From: Shimazuella alba
GTDB lineage: Bacteria; Bacillota; Bacilli; Thermoactinomycetales; Thermoactinomycetaceae
Direction of reading: 5' to 3'
NCBI RefSeq assembly: GCF_009831235.1
Contig: NZ_WUUL01000010.1
Span: 1-64,000, forward strand
DNA length: 64,000 bases
The position numbers and the translations under genes were made by a program. Positions within the stretch are counted from its first letter, which is position 1, and each line of letters opens with the position of its first letter. Below the pieces are notes generated by a model. That model saw only the letters and a list, made by a program, of their open reading frames with translations. It made no database searches and was not told where the DNA came from. Shown here one piece after another: positions 17,316 to 26,911 of the stretch.

Positions 17316-17358
17316 AAAAGAAAAAACAGGGGATCAGCAGTCCTCTGTTTTTTCTTTT
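17316..17358. terminator. Bidirectional terminator after pspA
   Basis: AAAAGAAAAAACAGGGGA pairs with TCCTCTGTTTTTTCTTTT around a 7-base loop. It serves the minus-strand pspA unit and any plus-strand transcript. Confidence 0.8.
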
Positions 17359-17982
17359 CTAATCTGTTACTTTACTTGTTTGTAACTTGTTAATACTAAG
17401 ATCAATCTCATCTAACTCTTCTAACTCGCTTTTGTTTGAAATCTTATTTTTACCACTAAGTGTATTAATTTCATCATATATTCGCTGGAAATCGCTCAAA
17501 AATTGTTCGGATTTTAGCGATTGTAATGTTTTTTCGATGCTGTTTTGTGCTTTGGCACGAGCGACTTGTGCTAATAAATTATTTTTCTTATCTTCAAGAT
17601 CGAGATATTCTCTTTCTAATAGATATAGTTTTTCTTTCAAGTCTCGAATGCCTGATTCTGTCTCTGTTACATAGTTTGTATATTCTTTCATTTTTATCTC
17701 ATAGTGAGCTTTTTCTGATAGAGCCTTACCTGCTAGTTCTTCTTCCCTAGCTTTGGATGCAATTTGAGCTTGTTTTTCTCGTTTAAGTATCAATAAATGA
17801 GCTTCTTCTTGTTGTTTTTTAAAGTTTTCCAGATAGATGAGCTGTTGACTTATTACTTCTTTCACAGTACCAATTTCTTTTTCCATATCTTTTAAGTATT
17901 GCTTTAGGATAGATTCTGGATTTTCAATATCGTTCATTACTTGATTGTACGTGCTTTTAAAAAACCTGCGAAAACGACCCAT
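17359..17982 (-). CDS. PspA/IM30/LiaH-family membrane stress protein
   Basis: The product has 207 residues and starts at ATG, with a GGGGGAAAT box upstream. It is almost wholly coiled coil, with an N-terminal amphipathic helix (FRRFFKSTYNQVMNDIENPE) and the typical LKQYLKDMEKEI motif. PspA-family proteins assemble into ESCRT-III-like oligomers that protect the membrane. It follows a small membrane protein gene by 19 bp, as LiaH follows LiaI in Bacillus, so the two probably respond to envelope stress together. No LiaRS-type regulator gene is nearby. Confidence 0.85.
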   Translation of the reverse strand: MGRFRRFFKSTYNQVMNDIENPESILKQYLKDMEKEIGTVKEVISQQLIYLENFKKQQEEAHLLILKREKQAQIASKAREEELAGKALSEKAHYEIKMKEYTNYVTETESGIRDLKEKLYLLEREYLDLEDKKNNLLAQVARAKAQNSIEKTLQSLKSEQFLSDFQRIYDEINTLSGKNKISNKSELEELDEIDLSINKLQTSKVTD

Positions 17983-18001
17983 TTTATTTCCCCCAGTATG
18001 A

Positions 18002-18373
18002 TTAGTTGTTTTTCTTTTTATCTACAAAAGCCTGCCAATCTGCGTCAAAACTATTGTCAAACGTACGTTTTGGTTTCGAAGTGCCAGCAAAGCTAGTACT
18101 TTGTGGTTGGAGTATTTGGTAACCAAAATAGATCAAAGCACCACCAACGAGAATTGCAAAGAGAAAAGGTACATTAAATAGACAGACTACTGCAGCTAAC
18201 CCTAAATATAAGTAGGCTATGTTTTTTTCTTTTTTCGTGGTAGCATGCTTTAGTTTTTTGGCACCGATAAATGCGAGCCCTCCTAATAGAGCCAAAAGGA
18301 AGATAGGCCCAAAATGCCCAAGCAAAACAAATGCACCGATAACAAGTAAACTGATCCCAGCAAATTTCTTCAA
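18002..18373 (-). CDS. Small multi-span membrane protein paired with PspA
   Basis: The product has 124 residues. I place the start at the TTG at 18373, because a GGGAGGGG box lies six bases upstream; a distal ATG at 18409 has none. Three or four hydrophobic segments fill residues 5-90, followed by a charged tail ending in DWQAFVDKKKNN. It is likely the membrane anchor for the PspA-like protein, as LiaI or LiaF-type proteins are in Bacillus. No closer family match can be made by eye. Confidence 0.65.
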   Translation of the reverse strand: MKKFAGISLLVIGAFVLLGHFGPIFLLALLGGLAFIGAKKLKHATTKKEKNIAYLYLGLAAVVCLFNVPFLFAILVGGALIYFGYQILQPQSTSFAGTSKPKRTFDNSFDADWQAFVDKKKNN

Positions 18374-18676
18374 CGTTTTCCCCTCCCTTGTTGTTATTGC
18401 TTTAAGCATACTGAAGTGGAAAGAAAGACAAAACGATCTAAAGGTTTATCTTTCTCTAAGACTTTAGTCGCAGAGGAAAATAGGCTTAGATTATTGCTGA
18501 TTTCATCCGTAATTCAGTCTGCTAAGTTTGTACCTGCTAGATCGTTATAAAAGTTTCTATGGTGTCTAGGTTCTTTCTTCCACTTTTGGTGAAATGTTTG
18601 ATTTAATTATTCTTTTTTTGCATTTATCTATTTGTATTGCATATTGTGAACCGAAGAAGAAGGTAGAGGTGATGGC

Positions 18677-20056
18677 ATGTCCAAAAAAACAAGTATTGTG
18701 ATTTTAACGTACAATCAAGTAGAGATGACAAAACGCTGTATCGATAGTATTCGAGAGCACACACCGGAAAATTATGAACTGATTGTCGTAGATAATCACT
18801 CCACAGATGATACGGTTTCTTACTTAAAAGAGCAAAAGGATATTGTTTGTATCTTTAATGATGAAAATCGTGGATTCGCAGGTGGATGTAACCAAGGTAT
18901 TGAGATTTCAACAGGGGATTATGTATTGTTATTAAACAACGATACAGTAGTGACGTCTGGTTGGCTCAGCAGCATGATTCGTGTAATCGAAAAAGAGAAG
19001 GTAGGCTTGGTAGGACCGGTAAGCAATTATGTAAGTGGGGCGCAACAGATATCTGTATCTTATCAAACAATGGAACAATTACCTGCTTTTGCAGATGCCT
19101 ATACCCAGCAAATGAAAAACAAAGACAAACAAGTTCTACGATTAGTGGGTTTTTGTCTGTTAATCAAACGAGAAGTAATCGAGAAGATTGGTGTATTGGA
19201 TGAATTGTATGTGAAAGGATCTTTCGAAGATGATGATTACTGTTTGCGTGCCGCTATTGCTGGATACCAACTGCGTATTGCTTTGGATTCATACGTTCAT
19301 CATGAAGGGCATGTGACGTTTAATAATAATCAAGATTTAAATATTCAACACTTGTATTGGCTAAATAGAGCCAAGTTTATTGAAAAGTGGAATGGAGACA
19401 TCATCTACTATTTGTTTACAAGACCCGAAATAATCGATATGGTACCTACTGATGCCAAGCGAATACTGGATGTGGGTTGTGCTGCTGGTGCAACTGGTGT
19501 AGAACTGATGAATCGTCAAGACTGCCAGATATTTGGAATCGAGTTAAATGAACAAGTTGCACAAATTGCAAGAGGAAACTATGAGGATGTCAGGGTAGGC
19601 GATCTTGAAAAGCTAACATTTGAGTATCCAGAAAACTATTTTGATGCGATCGTCTTTGCGGATGTATTAGAGCATTTACGTGATCCATGGGCATTGCTGA
19701 AACAGTTTCACCACTATTTACGGCCAGGTGGAACGGTGATTTGTAGTATTCCAAACATTGGTCATGCAGAAGCGTTAATACCTTTATTAAAAGGGGATTT
19801 TACGTATGTCCCTGCTGGAATATTGGATCAAACTCACTTACGGTTTTTTACAGCCAAAACAGTTCCAACGTTATTTCCAGATCATTTGTTTCAGATCGAA
19901 TCCATCGCTCCAAAAGAAATGGGTGTAGAAAAAAATACAGAATTATTTTTACAGGAAGTATCCCATCTAGGAAAAAGATTTGGGATCGAACTCGATCAAT
20001 TGGCTGAACGAGCGCGAACCTATCAATTATTGGTAAAAGCGAAGAAAAAAATTTAG
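18677..20056 (+). CDS. Glycosyltransferase family 2 fused to a SAM methyltransferase
   Basis: The product has 459 residues. Residues 1-230 form a GT-A domain (SIVILTYNQVEMTKRCIDSI, VDNHSTDDT, LLLNNDTVV, and FEDDDYCLRAAIAGY). Residues about 255-420 form a class I methyltransferase with RILDVGCAAGATGVELMN as the SAM-binding loop and FADVLEHLRDPWALLK as the post-II motif. Such fusions build and methylate cell-surface glycans. It starts at ATG behind AGAGGTGATGG. The gene stands alone; the acceptor is unknown. Confidence 0.8.
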   Translation: MSKKTSIVILTYNQVEMTKRCIDSIREHTPENYELIVVDNHSTDDTVSYLKEQKDIVCIFNDENRGFAGGCNQGIEISTGDYVLLLNNDTVVTSGWLSSMIRVIEKEKVGLVGPVSNYVSGAQQISVSYQTMEQLPAFADAYTQQMKNKDKQVLRLVGFCLLIKREVIEKIGVLDELYVKGSFEDDDYCLRAAIAGYQLRIALDSYVHHEGHVTFNNNQDLNIQHLYWLNRAKFIEKWNGDIIYYLFTRPEIIDMVPTDAKRILDVGCAAGATGVELMNRQDCQIFGIELNEQVAQIARGNYEDVRVGDLEKLTFEYPENYFDAIVFADVLEHLRDPWALLKQFHHYLRPGGTVICSIPNIGHAEALIPLLKGDFTYVPAGILDQTHLRFFTAKTVPTLFPDHLFQIESIAPKEMGVEKNTELFLQEVSHLGKRFGIELDQLAERARTYQLLVKAKKKI

Positions 20057-20272
20057 AGATTCAGATAAAAAACTCACACTTCCTCATTTGCATGCTTGTA
20101 GTAAAATATTTGTTCGCTGAGATCAACTCCTGCGGCAATTGGTGAGGGATAAATTATTCAGTACACAGTACTGCTTTTTCAGCATGTGAAGCAAACGATC
20201 TGTATGGTGTAAGAGCTTTTGATAACTGGTTGTACCAATTTATTCACGTAATACAACGTATGGGAACTATAA

Positions 20273-20310
20273 AATACAAAAAGAGTGATGAGAGCATCTC
20301 CTTTTGTATT
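20273..20310. terminator. Bidirectional terminator between convergent glycosyltransferase genes
   Basis: AATACAAAAAGAG pairs with CTCCTTTTGTATT around a 12-base loop. The 20057-20338 gap holds nothing else clear. Confidence 0.65.
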
Positions 20311-20338
20311 AGCTTCCCGACACTGTATAAGAAAACAT

Positions 20339-21415
20339 TTATTTGGTTTGTAATCTCTCTTCTAAGTAGGTTTTATTGTGTAAGACATGTGGATTGTTAG
20401 GTTGATATTTTCGTGCTATTTCGTTATGTTTGTAGGAATTTTCGATATCACCAATACGATCATAACAAACACATAGTTGCAGGTGAGGAAACCAGGTTGA
20501 AAAAGAAACGTTTTCTACCGCCATGTGATCACTAGGAGGTTTATATTCAGTAGCAAAGCGATACCAGTAAATTGCTTGTTCGTACTGCTTCTTTTCTAAA
20601 AAAAAGTGACCTAATCGACATGCAGCTTCTGCTCTTGGTCGATCATATTGGAATGTCTTTAGAATCCACTCGATTCCTTGCTTGGAAAATCCTAAAGCAT
20701 TGTAACAATCGACGATATGATAGCAGGCACGAATATTATCTTCGACCCATCCTTGCTCGGTTTCTAAAAATTTATGATAATAGTGGATAGCACGGCTATA
20801 TTGTTGATGATCTTTGCATTCATTTGCAAAATAAAACAAATCCCGAGGAGAGAATTCATCTCCTCTTCTTAACTTTGCTTCATAAATTTCGATATTTCGA
20901 TTGCTGTCATGTTCGATAGGAAGGTGCTGGATGGCAACATCGCTATGTTCGATATTTCCTCCAACCGCTAAGTATTCGTGAACAGCACCAATCCATTTAA
21001 AATTGCAGGCTCGTTTTACCAAACGATTTCGTCTTAGACTTGTTAATACTTGCCCTTGATTATCAAAAGCAAGTTGGTACTCCATAGACACAGAATCGAT
21101 AGTTGGGGAAAGATTCTTTTTTAATTGGAGAAATTTTTTGCGATCCTCTTCTTGAATGACATCATCTGCATCAAGCCAGAGAATGTATTCTTTTGTAGCC
21201 TGCTGAAAAGAATAATTACGTGCAGCAGCAAAATCATTTATCCATTCAAAGTCAAAAATACGATCTGTGTGTTTTTTTACGACTTCTAAAGTATTATCTA
21301 TAGAACCTGTATCGACGATATTGATTTCATCTGCGATTCCTTTTACCGACTCCAGACAACGTCCGATGACTTCTTCTTCGTTTTTTACAATCATACATAA
21401 ACTGATGGAAATCAT
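20339..21415 (-). CDS. Glycosyltransferase family 2 with C-terminal TPR repeats
   Basis: The product has 358 residues. The start ATG at 21415 has GAGGGG seven bases upstream; the frame is open to 21490 without a better site. The N-terminal GT-A domain shows SLCMIVKNEEEVIGRCLESV and LWLDADDVIQEED, the DxD-like metal site. The second half (from about residue 190) contains several 34-residue-like TPR helices. This SunS-like layout is used for protein or lipid glycosylation, where the TPRs hold the acceptor. It diverges from a TPR gene. Confidence 0.8.
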   Translation of the reverse strand: MISISLCMIVKNEEEVIGRCLESVKGIADEINIVDTGSIDNTLEVVKKHTDRIFDFEWINDFAAARNYSFQQATKEYILWLDADDVIQEEDRKKFLQLKKNLSPTIDSVSMEYQLAFDNQGQVLTSLRRNRLVKRACNFKWIGAVHEYLAVGGNIEHSDVAIQHLPIEHDSNRNIEIYEAKLRRGDEFSPRDLFYFANECKDHQQYSRAIHYYHKFLETEQGWVEDNIRACYHIVDCYNALGFSKQGIEWILKTFQYDRPRAEAACRLGHFFLEKKQYEQAIYWYRFATEYKPPSDHMAVENVSFSTWFPHLQLCVCYDRIGDIENSYKHNEIARKYQPNNPHVLHNKTYLEERLQTK

Positions 21416-21489
21416 ACGAAAACCCCTCTTTCCCGTGCTCATTCTTCTTATGTCTATGCAGTCTGAGGAGGTAAGGTCACCCGAATTCA

Positions 21490-21498
21490 TGTTATAAT
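21490..21498 (+). promoter_or_regulatory. Extended -10 promoter of the TPR gene
   Basis: TGTTATAAT (TGn plus a perfect -10) lies 22 bases before the start of the 21521 gene. No -35 box is visible, as is usual for extended -10 promoters. Confidence 0.6.
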
Positions 21499-21520
21499 GG
21501 AATTGGAAGGGGTCGGGAAA

Positions 21521-22132
21521 ATGAAATTATCCAAATTAAAAGAAAAGCTACCTAATTTAACACACTATATGCAATATAATCCTGCACAATTTTTACGGGA
21601 ACAACCCGTAGATGAAGGGGAATTAAAGGCTGTTTTAGAAGAAGCAAATACATACTTACGTCAAGTTTTGCAAGAACCAAAAGTGGATCCTCAAGTGTTG
21701 ATCTATCTCTATAGTTATCTCGGGAACGGCTATCGTGTACTATATCAAACGAGTAAAGCAGTGCAATATTTGGAGAAGGCGCTTGATTTGACGAAGCAAG
21801 AGGAAGATTTGCAAGGCGAGTTACGTGCGCTTATTCGTTTAGGAGAGGCTTTCAAATACGATGAAAGACATGAAGCTGCTCTCGCGTGTTTTGAGCAAGC
21901 ATTAGCAATAAGCAGCTACAAAGATTTGGAGAATTATCGGGACTATGCCTTGCAACATATGGGGAAATGTTTGTTGGAGTTAGGAGAATATGAGAATGCG
22001 ATTCTTCGATTTGAAGAAGCGCTCGATCTACGCAAAAAGAAAAACAACCCTTCTCTTGTTTTAGCAACCGAAACAGCGATTGTTTTGGCGCATATTATTC
22101 AAGAAGAAGAGGGGAGTACCCCCAGTTTATAA
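21521..22132 (+). CDS. TPR-repeat protein
   Basis: The product has 203 residues and starts at ATG with AAGGGG upstream; an ATG at 21497 overlaps the -10 box and is unlikely. About three to four TPR units are visible (SYLGNGYRVLYQTSKAVQYLEKALDL; ALACFEQALAI; ILRFEEALDLRKKKN). It is soluble and probably a protein-protein adaptor. It diverges from the GT2-TPR gene; a common process is possible but not shown. Confidence 0.7.
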   Translation: MKLSKLKEKLPNLTHYMQYNPAQFLREQPVDEGELKAVLEEANTYLRQVLQEPKVDPQVLIYLYSYLGNGYRVLYQTSKAVQYLEKALDLTKQEEDLQGELRALIRLGEAFKYDERHEAALACFEQALAISSYKDLENYRDYALQHMGKCLLELGEYENAILRFEEALDLRKKKNNPSLVLATETAIVLAHIIQEEEGSTPSL

Positions 22133-22543
22133 CATATCAGGGTAGTTTGAACGAAAATGCTCTATTACTTCAGGATATATTTCTTCTGTTATATCAACCA
22201 ATTCGCCATCAAGGAGATAAAAGAAATACAAATTTTCCCTAGACTCTGATTTTGAGTAGTACATACCAACTAATTTTTTCTGAAAAGCAAAGGTAGCTCC
22301 AAGAATAACAGGTATCTCCGATTGGTCCTCGGATAAAAGGACTTGGAAAAAATAAGGTTCCAATTCGTCTAATAGCCGTTCCCGATATGTTTCTCCTGGA
22401 TAACGCAGGGTGAGTGTATCGGGTGTTTCTGTTTCCACTATGTAGATATCTTTTCGTGACTCTTTGTCCCAGATGATGAGAGCGTGTTGGATTTGATGAT
22501 GAGAAAATACATATTGGTGATCAGTAGCAAATTTTATATTCAA
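22127..22543 (-). CDS. Hypothetical protein
   Basis: The product has 138 residues. A TTG at 22543 has AAGGAG eight bases upstream; an in-frame TTG at 22561 would overlap that box. The protein is acidic, aromatic-rich and soluble, with alternating beta-strand patterns (LVGMYYSKSESRENLYFFYLLDGELVDITEEIYPEVIEHF). I do not recognise the family. Its end overlaps the convergent TPR gene by a few bases. Confidence 0.6.
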   Translation of the reverse strand: MNIKFATDHQYVFSHHQIQHALIIWDKESRKDIYIVETETPDTLTLRYPGETYRERLLDELEPYFFQVLLSEDQSEIPVILGATFAFQKKLVGMYYSKSESRENLYFFYLLDGELVDITEEIYPEVIEHFRSNYPDML

Positions 22544-22566
22544 GGGTGATACTCCTTTCAAGTGCG

Positions 22567-22602
22567 GCGCCCGGTGCTACACAGTTGTGTGGCACCGGGC
22601 GC
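22567..22602. repeat. Long GC-rich perfect hairpin
   Basis: GCGCCCGGTGC and GCACCGGGCGC form a perfect 11-bp outer stem, extended by a U-G pair and ACACA/TGTGT almost to the loop. No T run follows on either strand, so it is not a classical terminator. It separates the GC-rich orphan gene from the next minus-strand gene. Confidence 0.75.
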
Positions 22603-22669
22603 TGGTTCTTCTACACTGCCGAGGTCGGCATCCTTACGGGCGTCCTGCTAGCAGAGCAGAGAACGAATC

Positions 22670-22912
22670 TCAGAATTCGGAGTACCAGATTTGCGCTCCG
22701 TGCTTCCCCGCTCGAACGAGTGGTTTGATGTTGCTGATCTTGTCCGCAGGGATACGGATTTCTTCCTGACCCCGCCTGTTCAGGATGACAACATCCTGCC
22801 CCTTCTGAAGAGGGTGAGAGCAGCCGTACACGAAACGGATGCTCGGTGTGGCAGGGCTTCCAGCGGTGTAACCGCCGCGTCCGGTGAAGCGCGCCTCATT
22901 GGTGTCAGACAA
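22670..22912 (-). CDS. GC-rich orphan protein of unknown function
   Basis: An 80-residue frame starts at TTG behind AGGGAG. Its DNA is markedly richer in G+C than all neighbours, with GC-ending codons. The protein is basic, with a Gly/Arg/Pro-rich N-terminus (FTGRGGYTAGSPATPSI) and a beta-rich core (QDVVILNRRGQEEIRIPADKI). No membrane segment or family is recognised. Composition points to recent transfer, perhaps from a phage or a high-GC actinobacterium. Confidence 0.5.
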   Translation of the reverse strand: MSDTNEARFTGRGGYTAGSPATPSIRFVYGCSHPLQKGQDVVILNRRGQEEIRIPADKISNIKPLVRAGKHGAQIWYSEF

Positions 22913-23158
22913 CAGAACTCCCTAACGATAACTGAGATATTTGTATGTAACTAAATTATATTCGAATTATAAAATTTTGCAAAGGATAAACAGTTCGAGG
23001 TATAAAGTCTTATTATTATGTGAAATACTTATTTGATTTTTGAAAATATTTCTTGTATATGGTTATATTTATTTAAGAAAGAAAGTGTATGCTAAATAGT
23101 GATTAAAAAGTAGGTTATTCTTGGTTTCATAATGAAGATGTTTTTACTCTCTCTTTTT

Positions 23159-23167
23159 TGGTATACT
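23159..23167 (+). promoter_or_regulatory. Extended -10 promoter of the small membrane protein gene
   Basis: TGGTATACT (TGn plus TATACT) lies about 30 bases upstream of the GTG start at 23198. Confidence 0.45.
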
Positions 23168-23197
23168 AAGCCTGTTGTAAGAGAGGAGGGTCCTTTG

Positions 23198-23341
23198 GTG
23201 AGTTCACAAGTACAAACACATGATGATTCCAATGAAAACAAAGAGAATGAATTTCTCGATTTTATCGTATCGGCAGGGGTATTTGGTGGATTGCTCTTCG
23301 GCATTTTTATTGTTGCTACGATCATTGAATTAGTGATGTAA
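23198..23341 (+). CDS. Small single-span membrane protein
   Basis: A 47-residue frame starts at GTG (or TTG three bases earlier) behind GAGAGGAGGG. The first 20 residues are hydrophilic (Asp, Glu, Asn); the rest is one hydrophobic helix (FIVSAGVFGGLLFGIFIVAT). It has its own promoter and a strong terminator, so it is a real small gene. The function is unknown. Confidence 0.65.
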   Translation: MSSQVQTHDDSNENKENEFLDFIVSAGVFGGLLFGIFIVATIIELVM

Positions 23342-23368
23342 GGACACCACGATTAGGTGTCCTTTTTC
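23341..23368 (+). terminator. Terminator of the small membrane protein gene
   Basis: AGGACACC pairs with GGTGTCCT, followed by TTTTTC. Confidence 0.85.
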
Positions 23369-23498
23369 TCTTGGCAACGATTCACGAATGAGCTATACTT
23401 GCAGAGGAGCCAAGGGAAGAAACTAGGCAATTAGTCTTTGTTGCCACTTACATATAAACCCTGATTTGGCTTTTTATCTATGGACTGGAGGATGGAGC

Positions 23499-24659
23499 AT
23501 GAACGTACATGAGTACCAAGGAAAAGAAGTGCTAAAGAAATTTGGCGTCCAAGTACCAAACGGATATGTCGCTTTTAATGCAGATGAAGCAGTACAAGCA
23601 GCACAATCCTTAGGTGGTAACCTTTGGGTGGTGAAAGCGCAAATCCATGCAGGTGGTCGCGGAAAAGCTGGCGGAGTGAAACTTGCAAAAAGCTTAGATG
23701 AAGTACGTGAATTTGCAAATGAATTAATCGGAAAAGTTTTAGTTACACATCAAACAGGTCCAGAGGGCAAAGAAGTAAAACGTCTTCTTATCGAAGAAGG
23801 TTGCCCAATTGAGAAAGAATACTATATCGGTGTCGTTATCGATCGTTCTTCCAACTCTGTTGTTTTGATGGGTTCTGAAGAAGGCGGTACAGAAATCGAA
23901 GAAGTTGCAGAAAAAACACCTGAAAAAATCTTCAAAGAAGTGGTTGATCCAGCAGTAGGTCTGCTTCCTTTCCAAGCAAATCGCCTTGCTAATCGGATCA
24001 ATATCCCAAAAGATAAAATCAGAGAAGCTGTGAAATTTATGCTCGCTCTCTATAAAGCTTTTGTAGAAAAAGATTGTGCATTAGCAGAAATTAATCCGCT
24101 TGTCACGACGACAGACGGTCGTGTGATGGCACTCGACGCAAAATTAAACTTTGACTCCAATGCATTGTATCGTCAAAAAGATATCGTCGCGCTTCGCGAT
24201 TTGGATGAAGAAGATGCAAAAGAGATTGAAGCTTCCAAATATGATTTGAGCTATATTGCTCTAGATGGAAACATCGGTTGCATGGTAAATGGTGCTGGAC
24301 TTGCAATGGCAACAATGGACATCATCAAACATTACAATGGTGACCCAGCTAACTTTTTGGATGTTGGGGGCGGTGCAACTGCTGAGAAAGTGACAGAAGC
24401 TTTTAAAATTATTTTGTCTGACGAAAAAGTAAAAGGTATTTTCGTAAATATTTTTGGTGGAATCATGAAGTGTGATGTTATCGCAGATGGTGTCATCCAA
24501 GCAGCGAAACAGGTGGAACTCGACCGTCCGCTCGTTGTTCGTTTGGAAGGTACCAATGTGGAATTAGGTAAGAAAATGTTGAATGAGTCCGGTCTTGCAA
24601 TTGTAGCAGCAGATTCCATGGCTGATGGTGCACAAAAAATCGTCGAACTAGTGAAATAA
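23499..24659 (+). CDS. sucC: Succinyl-CoA synthetase beta subunit (ADP-forming)
   Basis: The product has 386 residues. The ATG at 23499 has GGAGG seven bases upstream and gives the family N-terminus [17 protein letters not shown]. The ATP-grasp domain shows [20 protein letters not shown], and the C-terminal half has [30 protein letters not shown] and [18 protein letters not shown]. It makes succinate and ATP from succinyl-CoA in the TCA cycle, as a heterodimer or heterotetramer with SucD, encoded 24 bp downstream. Confidence 0.97.
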   Translation: MNVHEYQGKEVLKKFGVQVPNGYVAFNADEAVQAAQSLGGNLWVVKAQIHAGGRGKAGGVKLAKSLDEVREFANELIGKVLVTHQTGPEGKEVKRLLIEEGCPIEKEYYIGVVIDRSSNSVVLMGSEEGGTEIEEVAEKTPEKIFKEVVDPAVGLLPFQANRLANRINIPKDKIREAVKFMLALYKAFVEKDCALAEINPLVTTTDGRVMALDAKLNFDSNALYRQKDIVALRDLDEEDAKEIEASKYDLSYIALDGNIGCMVNGAGLAMATMDIIKHYNGDPANFLDVGGGATAEKVTEAFKIILSDEKVKGIFVNIFGGIMKCDVIADGVIQAAKQVELDRPLVVRLEGTNVELGKKMLNESGLAIVAADSMADGAQKIVELVK

Positions 24660-24683
24660 GGTTGATAGAGAGGAGCATGCAAG

Positions 24684-25589
24684 GTGAGTATTTTTGTTAA
24701 TAAAGATACCAAAGTGATCACCCAAGGGATCACTGGTGCAGTAGGTCTGTTCCATACCCAACAAGCGCTTTCGTATGGAACTCAAGTGGTAGGTGGAGTA
24801 ACCCCTGGTAAAGGTGGTACAACAGTAGAAGGTCTTCCTGTTTTCAATACTGTTGTGGATGCAGTAGAAGCAACAGGAGCTACCGCTTCTGTTATTTATG
24901 TAGCAGCTCCGTTTGCAGCAGACGCGATCATGGAAGCAATCGATGCAGAACTTGATCTCGTTGTATGTATCACTGAAGGTATCCCTGTACTCGATATGGT
25001 AAAAGTTCGTCGTTACCTGGAAGGAAAGAAAACTCGTCTAATCGGACCTAACTGTCCTGGAGTTATCACTCCTGATGAGTGTAAAATTGGAATTATGCCT
25101 GGATATATCCACAAAAAAGGACATGTCGGGATCGTCTCTCGCTCTGGTACTTTGACTTATGAAGCAGTACATCAGCTCAGCACACGTGGTATTGGACAAT
25201 CTACTGCTGTTGGTATTGGTGGAGATCCCGTAAACGGAACCAACTTTATTGATGTATTGGAAGCATTTGAAAATGATCCGGAAACCAAAGCTGTGATCAT
25301 GATCGGTGAGATTGGTGGTACAGCTGAGGAAGAAGCAGCAGAATGGATCAAAGCTAATATGACCAAACCTGTTGTTGGCTTCATCGGTGGACAAACAGCT
25401 CCTCCTGGAAAACGGATGGGTCATGCTGGCGCGATCATTTCTGGTGGAAAAGGTACAGCTGCTGAGAAAATTGCAACTTTGGAACGCTGTGGCGTTTCTG
25501 TAGCATCCACTCCTGCTGTTATCGGCGAAACATTGGTAAACTTATTGGAAGCAAAAGGATTATTGGATGAATTTGTCGTAAAGAGCTAA
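24684..25589 (+). CDS. sucD: Succinyl-CoA synthetase alpha subunit
   Basis: The product has 301 residues and starts at GTG behind GAGAGGAG. CoA-binding [31 protein letters not shown], and the active-site loop [16 protein letters not shown]-like sequence ([15 protein letters not shown], carrying the phosphorylated histidine) are present. It pairs with SucC. A strong terminator follows, so sucCD ends here. Confidence 0.97.
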   Translation: MSIFVNKDTKVITQGITGAVGLFHTQQALSYGTQVVGGVTPGKGGTTVEGLPVFNTVVDAVEATGATASVIYVAAPFAADAIMEAIDAELDLVVCITEGIPVLDMVKVRRYLEGKKTRLIGPNCPGVITPDECKIGIMPGYIHKKGHVGIVSRSGTLTYEAVHQLSTRGIGQSTAVGIGGDPVNGTNFIDVLEAFENDPETKAVIMIGEIGGTAEEEAAEWIKANMTKPVVGFIGGQTAPPGKRMGHAGAIISGGKGTAAEKIATLERCGVSVASTPAVIGETLVNLLEAKGLLDEFVVKS

Positions 25590-25594
25590 TAGCA

Positions 25595-25627
25595 CAAAAA
25601 AGGAACCTATGTTGGGTTCCTTTTTTT
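25595..25627 (+). terminator. Terminator of sucCD
   Basis: AAAAAAGGAACC pairs with GGTTCCTTTTTTT around a short loop. Confidence 0.9.
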
Positions 25628-25651
25628 CATCTAAAAGAGGGGGCTCTTTTC

Positions 25652-26737
25652 TTGCTGCGAAAATCATTGATTGCCATCCATCATCTGACTGGAGTTGGTT
25701 GGGCGACAATCGGACGTTTGTTTCAATTGGGTTGGGAAGGTGGAAAAATATCAGAGCATATCTTATCTCAGTTACCAGCAAAACCTGCCCAAGTGATTCG
25801 GAAAAACTGGTCATCTGCTTATATGGAAAAAGTAATCCAACAACTTGCGCAAAAGCAAATCGATACTATGACTGTTTTCGATGATGATTATCCAGATTTG
25901 TTGCGTGATCTGCCTCAAGCTCCATGGGTCTTGTATTTGCTTGGAAATAGAGCTTTGCTGACCTCCAAATGTATTGCCATCGTCGGTACAAGAAAAGCTA
26001 GTACATATGGGAAGCGAGTAACAGAGCAACTGAGCAGAGAATTAGCCAATGAGACTTGGACGATTGTGAGTGGAATGGCGGCAGGTATCGATGGGATTGC
26101 ACACCAGAGTGTGTTAGCGGTTGGAGGTAATACCATCGCTGTTTTGGGAACAGGGATTGATGAAATATTTCCCAGACATCATCATAAGCTATATCACCAG
26201 TTGATCCAGTCCGGATTGGTCATTTCCGAGTATCCACCTGGTACGCCCGGACATCCTGGGCTATTTCCTCAACGAAATCGTATCATCAGTGGTCTGTCAT
26301 TTGGAACAATCGTGGTAGAAGCAGCAGAGCGAAGTGGTTCGTTGATAACTGCAGAGTTTAGCATGGAACAAGGAAGAGAAGTTTTTGCTGTTCCAGGGCC
26401 GATTCAGTCACCTGGAAGTAAAGGAACTCTTACTTTGATTCAACAAGGTGCCAAGTGTGTGCAATCCGTAACAGATATTTTAGAAGAACTGCCTGACTGG
26501 AGAACGGAGCCATTTACTCAAACGAAGAAAGAGATTGCAGTTACAGTTGATTTGACTAAAATAGAAAAGGAAGTACTTTCCTATCTTACAAATGAGCCAC
26601 AACAGATAACGGAGTTAATCGAAAAAATGACTGGCAAAATACCGATTAGCGATTTACATACTTCTTTGCTATCCTTAGAAATAAAGGGATGCATTGCACA
26701 ACTCCCAGGTGCACATTACATAATGAAGAGTTACTGA
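25652..26737 (+). CDS. dprA: DNA-processing protein A (DNA uptake/recombination mediator)
   Basis: The product has 361 residues and starts at TTG eight bases after AGAGGGGG. The Rossmann-fold core has IAIVGTRKASTYGKRVTEQLSREL, VSGMAAGIDGIAHQ and PPGTPGHPGLFPQRNRIISGLS, hallmark motifs of the DprA/Smf family. It has an N-terminal helical region and a C-terminal winged-helix domain. It binds incoming single-stranded DNA and loads RecA during transformation. The order sucD-dprA-topA is the Bacillus order. Confidence 0.95.
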   Translation: MLRKSLIAIHHLTGVGWATIGRLFQLGWEGGKISEHILSQLPAKPAQVIRKNWSSAYMEKVIQQLAQKQIDTMTVFDDDYPDLLRDLPQAPWVLYLLGNRALLTSKCIAIVGTRKASTYGKRVTEQLSRELANETWTIVSGMAAGIDGIAHQSVLAVGGNTIAVLGTGIDEIFPRHHHKLYHQLIQSGLVISEYPPGTPGHPGLFPQRNRIISGLSFGTIVVEAAERSGSLITAEFSMEQGREVFAVPGPIQSPGSKGTLTLIQQGAKCVQSVTDILEELPDWRTEPFTQTKKEIAVTVDLTKIEKEVLSYLTNEPQQITELIEKMTGKIPISDLHTSLLSLEIKGCIAQLPGAHYIMKSY

Positions 26738-26911
26738 TATGACTTGCCTGATAAACGCAGATAGAAGTTTAGTACACGTTTGTAGATAAGTTTACATTCA
26801 CTATCTTATCAATTAAAAAATACATACAAGCCTATATCCATTGTTGCACAACTGATGTTTGGTCTGGTATGTTAACTGGTATGAACGAAAGGCGAGGAAG
26901 GAGGGCCCCCG

